A stretch of 14,077 nucleotides of DNA from a bacterium (lineage in GTDB: Bacteria; Actinomycetota; Acidimicrobiia; Acidimicrobiales; Bin134): contig JAPPKI010000048.1 of NCBI GenBank assembly GCA_028820035.1, forward strand, positions 1-14,077, given 5' to 3'. Under the pieces are notes generated by a model. That model ran no database searches. It was not told the DNA's origin and saw only the letters and a program-made list of their open reading frames with translations. Numbering within the stretch: the first letter of the stretch is position 1; each line of letters opens with the position of its first letter. Below are positions 8,282 to 13,854 of the stretch, one piece after another. Both the position numbers and the translations under genes were made by a program.

Positions 8282-8640
8282 GGCTCCCAGACCACGGTGT
8301 CGGTGTTGGCGTCGATGATGATGCGGTTGTCTAGGGGTTGGTCGAGGGTAATGTCAGCGGTTTGCTGGAGACCGGAGCGCTGGCACTCCTCGGTGATGAC
8401 CTGGGCGTAGACGGTGATTTTGATCTGAGTGATGCCGTAGTCAACTTCGGAGTCGCTGAACTCCTCGCACTCGGTGCCCCAGTAGCGGACGGTGAGGATG
8501 CGGTCGTCGTCGGCCACCTCCACGTTGTTGATGATGCGGATCTCCCGGGGCGGCCCTTGGGGAAGCTCCTTGGTCTTGGTAGTGCAGCCCGCAACGAGCA
8601 GCGCCACAGCCAAGAGCAATGCGATTCGGGGAAAGCTCAC
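8278..8640 (-). CDS. Small secreted lipoprotein of unknown function
   Basis: 120 residues read from GTG 8640. The start is chosen because GTG overlaps the upstream gene's TGA as GTGA and because it directly gives a lipoprotein signal peptide: SFPRI, a hydrophobic LLLAVALLVA core, then lipobox LVAGC with the lipidated Cys at 19. The mature part is about 100 residues, polar and beta-rich, with two further Cys (TEC and EEC) that could pair, and ends in an ITLDQPLDNRIIIDA segment. It is expected to be anchored to the outer face of the cytoplasmic membrane. The frame is open further upstream, but that is the coding region of the SRPBCC gene. I do not recognise a named family. Confidence 0.8.
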   Translation of the reverse strand: MSFPRIALLLAVALLVAGCTTKTKELPQGPPREIRIINNVEVADDDRILTVRYWGTECEEFSDSEVDYGITQIKITVYAQVITEECQRSGLQQTADITLDQPLDNRIIIDANTDTVVWEP

Positions 8641-9065
8641 GTTTGCTCGGCCAGGGTTGAAACTATTTCTACTGCTCGGCCAATGGACTCCCGGGCGAGT
8701 TTGTTCCAGGCCTTGGCTACTTCGGAATCGGAGTCTTCGGTCCATCCTTGCCACGTGAGCAGCGCCCCATTGCTCCTGGGAGCCACTTCGGTGAGCGCCT
8801 CATAATGATCCACCGGAGCGCCCGACACCATCCGGTAGCGCCGCTTGTGGGGGACCTCCAGCTCTACGCACACCTCGTGCAGCTCATAGCCCTGGAGCTC
8901 GAACACAACCAGCGCCCCCGGCCCGTGCGGGGGCGGATTGCCGAGCCGGGCGTAAGTGGGGGCATCTTCTGGGCCGCCGATCAAACCCAGCAAGGCGGCT
9001 AACACTGACTCCGGAGAAGCGTCAACCTCTTGGTCGATCCGATAGTGCTCTCGGTGCTTCTCCAC
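8637..9065 (-). CDS. SRPBCC (START/polyketide-cyclase-like) family protein
   Basis: 142 residues from GTG 9065. The beginning, EHYRIDQEVDASPESVLAAL, is the typical first strand and helix of SRPBCC proteins, followed by alternating strands (GALVVFELQGYELHEV, YRMVSGAPVDHYEALTEV, ALLTWQGWT) and a long C-terminal helix (AKAWNKLARESIGRAVEIVSTLAE) that lines the ligand cavity in this fold. These proteins bind small hydrophobic ligands; the ligand is unknown. It is translationally coupled (GTGA) to the downstream lipoprotein gene. The start is uncertain: the frame is open further upstream, but longer versions would run into the divergent MFS gene and add unlikely sequence. Confidence 0.7.
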   Translation of the reverse strand: MEKHREHYRIDQEVDASPESVLAALLGLIGGPEDAPTYARLGNPPPHGPGALVVFELQGYELHEVCVELEVPHKRRYRMVSGAPVDHYEALTEVAPRSNGALLTWQGWTEDSDSEVAKAWNKLARESIGRAVEIVSTLAEQT

Positions 9066-9074
9066 GATCAGATC

Positions 9075-10298
9075 ATGCCATCCGACGGGGTGGGGCAATA
9101 CCGTCGGGATGTGGGACTCCGGCGGTCGCAGCTTGTGGTGGTGTGGTTGATCGGGGCGGCGGTGATCCTTCCCAACGCCACAATCGCTCCGGCCATCCCC
9201 GACATCGCCTCCGCCTTCGGCATTTCCGACCAGACCTCGGTGTTCATCTTGATGACCGCCCACGCCCCTGGCTTGTTCATGGCCTCGGTGATCGGGGTGG
9301 CCGCCGATCGCTACGGACGCCGCCGGATCATCGTCCCCTGCCTGTTGGTGTTCGGCCTGGGCGGATTGGTCATTATGGCCTCCACCAACCTGGCCATGCT
9401 GCTGACCTTCCGGTTCATTCAGGGACTGGGCTCATCGGGATTCTTGAGCCTGGCTCTGGTGATCATCGGGGACAACTACGAGGGAGTGGAGCGCACCCGG
9501 ATCATCGGCCAGAACGCCCTGTCCATGAATTTGAGTGTGGCCTTGTTGCCTGCAGCCGGGGGCGTGCTCACCGAGCTGTTCGGCTGGCGGGGCCCATTCG
9601 CCTTACATGCCTTCACCATTTTGTTGGCCTTGTTCGCGGCGACCCTGCTGCCCCCCGATGAGCGGCGGACCCCCGAGCCGCTTCGCCACCAACTCCGCCA
9701 GGCCCGCCCCCACCTCATGCAGCGTGAGGTTGGAGTGCTACTGCTGGTGGCGCCATTCACATTCCTGGTTTTCTTCGCCGTGGGAATCACCACCATGCCC
9801 ATCCACCTGGAGAACGAGTTCGGAGCCTCGGCCGGGATTCGGGGCGTGGTCTTGTCTCTGCCTGCGGTGTCGGCCGGATTGATTGCGCTCAGCATGGGAC
9901 GCATAGCCGGCCGCCACTCCATCTCGACCATGGTGCGGGCTGGCTACATCGGGTTCATCATCTGCCTGACCGGAATGGCGCTGTCGCCCACGTTGGCCGT
10001 GATCATCGCCCCCATGCTGGTGTTGGGAGCCGCCGATCAGCTCGTGGTCGTTCCCCTGCAAAGCCGGGCCGCCTCGCTGGCCCCCGAACAACACCGAGCC
10101 GTGATGGTGGCCGCCTGGGGCACCGCCATCCGCATCGGCCAGGTCAGCGGCCCCGCCGTTGTCGCCGGCCTGCTCGCCGTGGGCGACACCCGCTTAGTCC
10201 TCTGGGCCGGCGCCGCCCTCTCCGCCGCCATGCTCATCTTCGTCACCCTCGTCCGCCCCTACATCGACCGCGACCCCGCATTCAGGTCAGCGCCATGA
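9075..10298 (+). CDS. MFS transporter, probable drug/metabolite exporter
   Basis: 407 residues from ATG 9075 with about 12 hydrophobic segments. The major-facilitator motif A is clear in the loop after the second helix: GVAADRYGRRRIIVP. The first helix, VVWLIGAAVILPNATIAPAIPDIASAFG, resembles the start of drug:H+ antiporter-type MFS proteins (PALPxIAxxF). Mid-protein the loop PPDERRTPEPLRHQLRQARP separates the two six-helix halves. The substrate cannot be inferred. The start is uncertain: GTG 9111 has a G-rich stretch upstream and would leave more room from the divergent SRPBCC gene, whose start at 9065 is only about 9 bases from ATG 9075. The 3' end overlaps the convergent nucleotidyltransferase gene by 17 bases. 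Confidence 0.87.
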   Translation: MPSDGVGQYRRDVGLRRSQLVVVWLIGAAVILPNATIAPAIPDIASAFGISDQTSVFILMTAHAPGLFMASVIGVAADRYGRRRIIVPCLLVFGLGGLVIMASTNLAMLLTFRFIQGLGSSGFLSLALVIIGDNYEGVERTRIIGQNALSMNLSVALLPAAGGVLTELFGWRGPFALHAFTILLALFAATLLPPDERRTPEPLRHQLRQARPHLMQREVGVLLLVAPFTFLVFFAVGITTMPIHLENEFGASAGIRGVVLSLPAVSAGLIALSMGRIAGRHSISTMVRAGYIGFIICLTGMALSPTLAVIIAPMLVLGAADQLVVVPLQSRAASLAPEQHRAVMVAAWGTAIRIGQVSGPAVVAGLLAVGDTRLVLWAGAALSAAMLIFVTLVRPYIDRDPAFRSAP

Positions 10299-11100
10299 GC
10301 AGATCAGACACCAGAGCCGTCATTGATGCAGAGACGAAGTCGGGATCAGCACCAGGTCCTGCGGCTCGGACTGCCATCTGAACGCCGACAGCATCAGCAC
10401 TGCCGAAAAGCGGGGTGAGATTCTGGATCGCCTCAGTTGTGACAGATGCGCTCAGTTCATCGTCCAGGAGCTTCTTCAGACGTTCAGCAAGGTCAGCGGT
10501 TTCTGTGGCTTGAAGCAGCCGGAGCACATCGAGTGAGTCCTTGTGGCTTAGGCGATTGAGCTCGTCAGCCCGCTCTGCAATCTTGTGAATCTTGGCCACC
10601 AGCAGCGCGCCGGGTCCAGCCACATTCATGGTGACGGAGCGATTGTCTGTGAGGTCAAGTGCGGAGATGATCATCGGTTGATGATCCAGGAGCGCCGCTT
10701 CCAGCCCCTTGGCGCGTCTTGCCACTCTCTTGCCATGGGCCAGGAGGTCAGCACTGCGTCTGTGTCTCTTGGAGCCGGCCAGAGCTTCGGGAACCATCAA
10801 GTCCACAGCGACGCCATTGGAATTGATCCAACTGCCAGGATTGTCTCCAGCTCTGAAGCCGCCTTTTGTCAATAGGTCGGCCAACAGGGGTGAGTCGCTC
10901 AGATCATTTGGGTTGATGCTGAAATCAGCGTCTGTGGTGTATTGAGCGACAGTGTCGAATAGGTCAGCTTCTCCAGTGTGGAGATAGATGGCCTGAGCCC
11001 CGACGAGGACGATGACGTCGAGATGGTCAAATAGTGCGTTGGCTGCGTCAAGGAGCGCAGAACGGGCATCGATGTAGATCGGGTCAGGAGCGCCAGGCAT
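10282..11100 (-). CDS. Nucleotidyltransferase-fold protein, putative type IV (AbiEii-like) toxin
   Basis: 272 residues. An early motif LVGAQAIYLHTG (32-43) followed by YTTDADFSINP (54-64) matches the nucleotidyltransferase pattern of AbiEii/AbiGii-type proteins (hGGxA...T.DiD). The candidate metal Asp residues are Asp57 and Asp59, with a third, Asp100, in VAVDLMVPEAL. This retains all three acidic positions of an active fold. The central part includes LLVAKIHKIAERADE and SHKDSLDVLRLLQ, a Lys/Asp-rich helical segment typical of this group. In AbiE systems the toxin transfers nucleotides to a target and blocks growth; that activity is inferred here. It overlaps the upstream HTH gene by 17 bases, so the two are one unit. 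The order regulator first, toxin second matches AbiEi-AbiEii. An ordinary nucleotidyltransferase-fold enzyme is the alternative. Confidence 0.72.
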   Translation of the reverse strand: MPGAPDPIYIDARSALLDAANALFDHLDVIVLVGAQAIYLHTGEADLFDTVAQYTTDADFSINPNDLSDSPLLADLLTKGGFRAGDNPGSWINSNGVAVDLMVPEALAGSKRHRRSADLLAHGKRVARRAKGLEAALLDHQPMIISALDLTDNRSVTMNVAGPGALLVAKIHKIAERADELNRLSHKDSLDVLRLLQATETADLAERLKKLLDDELSASVTTEAIQNLTPLFGSADAVGVQMAVRAAGPGADPDFVSASMTALVSDLLMALT

Positions 11101-12163
11101 CTTCGTTCTCCTGCATCCATCGCAGCATCTCTTCGCCTTGTGAAGGCTCTCGTCCTGGGCCTGTCAGCAAGTCGACGCAGAGCTGACTAGGGGCGACGCA
11201 TCTCAGCCCTCCTCGCCAGATAGTTCTGTCGAACACCACGGGATCGAATGGTTCGAGCAGGATGACATTTGCACTTGTCTCGATCTCCCGGAGTTTGAGT
11301 CGATCAGCGAATCTAGCGGCGTCTTCGACATACAGCGTGGCCGTCTTGGCGGGTGCGATTGGATCAAATGACTGCGCTGCAAAGGCACCGGTTGCGGCAT
11401 ACACGGGATCTGCCTCGTCAAGCTTCTCCAAAACCGCAGGAAGTCCCCGGGGTTCGAGAAAAGTCATTGGAGTGTTCGAGGTCGATTGGGCGTAGTCCGC
11501 TGCCCATCGGCGAATCGCGGCCTCCCAATCAACGGTCAAAACTGGACCTCGGGTTTCGCGGGTGACTATTCCCTCCCGATCCAGTAGCTCAACGACACGA
11601 GAGAGTGTGGGCGCGGAAGCTCCGCTGGTAGCTGCAAGCTCTCGGATCCCGAACGGGGGAGTGTGGTCGATGATGGCGCGAACGGCGCGAGCCGCCCCTC
11701 GGCCTTTGAGCGATTGGAGGTCGCTGTCTTGAGGCCAAGGGTCTCGATCGACACCCGTGGATGATATGAACAGCCCTGGTTGAGACACCTCGATCCGCAC
11801 GTTGCCAGCCATGTCGATGTATCCGACGCCAGCGCTGTCGAGAATCTCCCGTGAGCGGGGTGAGAGATACGCGGCTGCAACCACCGGAACTGCGTCAGAA
11901 AGATCGCCGGTGCAGTACATCGCAAGCCGATCAAGTACCCGAGGCACAACACGGGGCTCAATTGTCCTCTTGGTCTCGATTGCCAGTTCAGCGCGCTCCC
12001 CATTGGGTGCAAGGACTTCTATGAGCAGATCAAGTTGGGCATCGCCTGCTCGTACTCGTTGGTTTGCTTCTCTTATGGACCACCCCGTCGGCAAAGTCGA
12101 AGCTAGGGTTCGCTCAGCGTTGCGGATGATGTCGATTTCGCGGGGCATCTCTTGTGTCGGCAC
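11084..12163 (-). CDS. Winged-HTH protein with PD-(D/E)xK-like N-terminus, putative AbiEi-type antitoxin
   Basis: 359 residues from GTG 12163, preceded by the strong ribosome site GGAAGGAGGA with a 7-base spacer, which fixes the start. Residues about 30-130 look like a nuclease-type fold: Asp45 in AQLDLLIEV and, 17 residues on, the E-x-K of LAIETKR (Glu63/Lys65), then AGVGYIDMAGNVRIEV. Residues about 165-230 are a winged helix-turn-helix (FGIRELAATSGASAPTLSRV, then LLDREGIVTRE). The C-terminal part includes WRGGLRCVAPSQLCVDLLTGPGR, resembling the non-DNA-binding half of AbiEi-like antitoxins. It probably autorepresses the operon through the half-site array just upstream and neutralises the downstream nucleotidyltransferase; both are inferred. 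The GC content is lower than in the men region, consistent with transfer. Antitoxin assignment is moderate. Confidence 0.7.
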   Translation of the reverse strand: MPTQEMPREIDIIRNAERTLASTLPTGWSIREANQRVRAGDAQLDLLIEVLAPNGERAELAIETKRTIEPRVVPRVLDRLAMYCTGDLSDAVPVVAAAYLSPRSREILDSAGVGYIDMAGNVRIEVSQPGLFISSTGVDRDPWPQDSDLQSLKGRGAARAVRAIIDHTPPFGIRELAATSGASAPTLSRVVELLDREGIVTRETRGPVLTVDWEAAIRRWAADYAQSTSNTPMTFLEPRGLPAVLEKLDEADPVYAATGAFAAQSFDPIAPAKTATLYVEDAARFADRLKLREIETSANVILLEPFDPVVFDRTIWRGGLRCVAPSQLCVDLLTGPGREPSQGEEMLRWMQENEDAWRS

Positions 12164-12192
12164 TAGTCAATCCTCCTTCCACACGCCATATA

Positions 12193-12247
12193 TGTTTCAG
12201 AAATTGTACTGTTTCGATAAGGGTGAAACAACTAGAATAATGAAACA
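12193..12247 (-). promoter_or_regulatory. Promoter and symmetric four-half-site operator of the putative toxin-antitoxin operon
   Basis: On the plus strand, TGTTTC occurs at 12193-12198 and 12210-12215, and GAAACA at 12225-12230 and 12242-12247. The four hexamers form a nested dyad centred exactly on 12220 with steps of 17, 15 and 17 bases. On the minus strand TACAAT (12208-12203) is a good -10 box, and TTGTTT (12231-12226) lies 17 bases upstream as a weak -35. Transcription would start near 12196, about 33 bases before the GTG at 12163. One half-site covers the -35, one lies in the spacer next to the -10, and one is at the expected start point. A bound repressor would shut the promoter off. 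Confidence 0.65.
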
Positions 12248-12278
12248 GTCGAGGTGGGCCCCCTACGAAGCCGACCAG

Positions 12279-12335
12279 CCGTTCTGTCCACCGCGGTCTG
12301 CAAACTCCGCACCCGCGAACGCCGGCTCAGAACGG
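12279..12335. repeat. 8-bp inverted repeat in intergenic DNA
   Basis: CCGTTCTG at 12279-12286 is matched by CAGAACGG at 12328-12335, with a 41-base spacer. It lies in the 275-base gene-free stretch 12164-12438, between the operator array and the small plus-strand gene. It has no U-tract and is not a terminator. It could be a second operator or chance. Apart from this repeat and the operator array, I see nothing else convincing in that stretch. Confidence 0.3.
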
Positions 12336-12438
12336 GGTTTCGCCAATTGTGTCGCGGTGATGGCTGTCGCTGCCAACAATTTGCTCCAACGAGAGGCGCA
12401 CCAGATGCCACACTCTGGACAGACGGCAAGGAGCCCCC

Positions 12439-12630
12439 ATGGCCAGTTTGACTGTCCCTCGAGAGGACATTGTTGAGATGTTGAAGAGGAACGCCGATTC
12501 GACGGGTCTTGGATTGCGCCGCTTCTACGAGCTCGGCAGAAAAGACCGCCTAGATCACCCTCTTCTGCGAGATCTGTGGCTCATCTGGGGCGACTTGCTG
12601 ACCGAAGAGGATCTCCCTCCCGCGGCGTGA
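12439..12630 (+). CDS. Small hypothetical protein (63 aa)
   Basis: 63 residues from ATG 12439, with a good ribosome site (AAGGAG) 6 to 7 bases upstream. The sequence is polar and predicted alpha-helical (REDIVEMLKRN, GLRRFYELGRKDRL, LLRDLWLIWGDLLTEEDLP), with four aromatic residues in the second half. That composition is typical of a folded small protein rather than random sequence. No known family or function is recognised. It lies between the putative toxin-antitoxin operon and the XRE/ImmA pair. Its TGA overlaps a GTG (GTGA at 12627-12630) that opens a second, interrupted frame, hinting that it was the first gene of a two-gene unit. Confidence 0.6.
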   Translation: MASLTVPREDIVEMLKRNADSTGLGLRRFYELGRKDRLDHPLLRDLWLIWGDLLTEEDLPPAA

Positions 12631-12878
12631 GCGAACTCCTCAAGGCAGAATCCAACACACTTGTCGCAGTGGGCGAGAAGACCTTCGCAAAGGCGTAACC
12701 CCGGCCGTTTGCCGAAGCAGGGACGGTTCCGGGGTCTAGGCCAGCAATTGTACGAGGTGCCGAAGGATGGGGCAACGACGTTGAGCCATATCCGCCTGTT
12801 GTCGTTTGGCAGAAAGCCGACTTGGCTGTCAGCCAGCACGAGCCCGTTGGACTCTCTTGTAGGCGCCGGTCATATTGA
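12627..12878 (+). pseudogene. Interrupted reading frame coupled to the small gene (possible decayed gene)
   Basis: GTG 12627 overlaps the preceding stop as GTGA. The frame runs for 23 codons (SELLKAESNTLVAVGEKTFAKA), meets TAA at 12696-12698, then continues open for 59 codons to TGA at 12876-12878. The part after the stop contains PAIVRGAEGWGNDVEPYPP and VVVWQKADLAVSQHEP, which read like real protein. This suggests a gene of roughly 80 residues broken by one nonsense change, or a real 23-residue peptide followed by chance sequence. The far end overlaps the convergent metalloprotease gene by 50 bases. No family is recognised. Confidence 0.3.
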
Positions 12879-13389
12879 GGCGCCAAGTCAACATCTGTTT
12901 GCTGACTCCCCACCGCGTTTGCGCCTCCTGCCGTGTAAATCGGCCACGCGCAACAGCGAGCGCCATGTCTTCAGTAACGAGCATGACTCCAGCTAGCCAG
13001 TCAGCCTCATCTTCTTTGGTGGGATCCCAAATTCTGCAGCCGGTCACTCCGTCAAGTGCAGGAGTTGGCTCGTGGAGAAGGAGGCCATGACTCAATTCAT
13101 GGGCCAGACTGCTGTTTCGTCTTGCTTTGGAGTGGAAATCGTTGAAAACGATGACCCTGTGGCGGCCGTCAAAGACGGTGCAGGCGGAGAAGACATCTGG
13201 TTCTTCGGAGAGGAGGTAGGAGGCGCCGACGCACTGGTCTTCCAAGGCACTAAGCGGGAGAGTGGGGATGGCGAGGTGTTGGGCGAGGGTGTGCGGGTCG
13301 AGTCGGTCAAATGGGCCGAGACCCAATTCGCCCCGTATTTCGCTTGCTAGATCCGCGGCCTCCGTCTTGAAGCCTCGTCGAAGTTGCAC
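12829..13389 (-). CDS. ImmA/IrrE-family metallo-endopeptidase
   Basis: 186 residues from GTG 13389. The zinc motif HExxH is present as LAHELSHGLLLH, and a downstream KEDEADWLAGVMLV segment supplies the expected third ligand, the Glu of the DEADWLA helix. The N-terminus (GFKTEAADLASEIRGELGLGPFDRLDPHTLAQHL) is the helical region usual before the protease core. The C-terminal EAQTRWGVSKQMLTWRLN resembles a helix-turn-helix-like tail seen in this family. Family members cleave cognate XRE repressors or other regulators in response to stress or induction. It lies 3 bases after the stop of the XRE gene, so they form an operon, and the XRE protein is its most likely substrate (inference). Confidence 0.9.
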   Translation of the reverse strand: MQLRRGFKTEAADLASEIRGELGLGPFDRLDPHTLAQHLAIPTLPLSALEDQCVGASYLLSEEPDVFSACTVFDGRHRVIVFNDFHSKARRNSSLAHELSHGLLLHEPTPALDGVTGCRIWDPTKEDEADWLAGVMLVTEDMALAVARGRFTRQEAQTRWGVSKQMLTWRLNMTGAYKRVQRARAG

Positions 13390-13392
13390 CAG

Positions 13393-13752
13393 TTACTCCT
13401 GCGTTCGTAGCTGTTCGTAGGTCACCTGGATGACTTGGTCGAGGGCACTGGCTGCTTCTGGGGTGAGGTTCTTGTCTGATCGCAAGTAGGTAGAAATCAC
13501 CGCTAATGGTTCAGGGTTTGGCAGGGCAGAGTCAGATCGCACAAAGTCGTTTGTCTGTAGTCCTGACCAGGTGACTAGGGCTGCAAGACCATCAACATCG
13601 GGGCGCTTGCCCTGTGCCATCCGGGTGAGGGTTGAAGCGCTGACACCTGACTCAGCTGCCACCTGCTTCCAGTTCAGGCTTCTTGTTTGTCGGGTCAGGT
13701 CGAGCGCATCAAAGAACGCCTCGATATCGAACCACCCAATTTTCTCGGTCAC
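13393..13752 (-). CDS. XRE-family helix-turn-helix transcriptional regulator
   Basis: 119 residues from GTG 13752, chosen because GGAGG lies 5 bases upstream and the protein then begins at the conserved FDIEAFFDALD region. An ATG at 13788 in the same frame is the alternative and would add 12 residues. The DNA-binding domain is clear: LNWKQVAAESGVSASTLTRMAQGKRPDVDGLAALVTW, with the recognition helix at SASTLTRMAQG. The C-terminal part (EPLAVISTYLRSD and ALDQVIQVTYEQLR) is helical and probably mediates dimer formation. It is cotranscribed with the ImmA/IrrE peptidase and divergent from the ubiquitin-like gene, so it most likely represses both directions through the palindromic intergenic region. 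Confidence 0.85.
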   Translation of the reverse strand: MTEKIGWFDIEAFFDALDLTRQTRSLNWKQVAAESGVSASTLTRMAQGKRPDVDGLAALVTWSGLQTNDFVRSDSALPNPEPLAVISTYLRSDKNLTPEAASALDQVIQVTYEQLRTQE

Positions 13753-13786
13753 GGCCCCCTCCGGTGATTGCGATAGTGAAATCGAC

Positions 13787-13822
13787 ATGCTATCCTGCAA
13801 TTGCTCAATAGCAACTGAGCAT
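13787..13822. promoter_or_regulatory. Overlapping palindromes between the XRE and ubiquitin-like genes (candidate operator)
   Basis: Several dyads overlap here: GCAATTGC (13797-13804, perfect), TTGCT-CAAT-AGCAA (13801-13814), GCTCA/TGAGC (13803-13807 and 13816-13820), and ATGCT/AGCAT (13787-13791 and 13818-13822). The region lies between the divergent starts. TTGCTC (13801-13806) with TGAATA 17 bases downstream (13824-13829) is a weak plus-strand promoter candidate for the ubiquitin-like gene. The binding factor is inferred to be the neighbouring XRE protein. Confidence 0.45.
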
Positions 13823-13854
13823 CTGAATAACAATCACGAAAGTGAGGATAGCTG

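Noticed and set aside
11802..12476. Plus-strand frame across the putative antitoxin and its promoter
   Set aside because: Antisense to the HTH gene for most of its length, crosses the operator array, and has no family-like sequence.
12661..12996. Plus-strand frame over the gap and the metalloprotease gene's end
   Set aside because: No ribosome site, half of it antisense to the ImmA gene, and Arg/Ser/Leu-rich content without domains; the frame from GTG 12627 is the better candidate.
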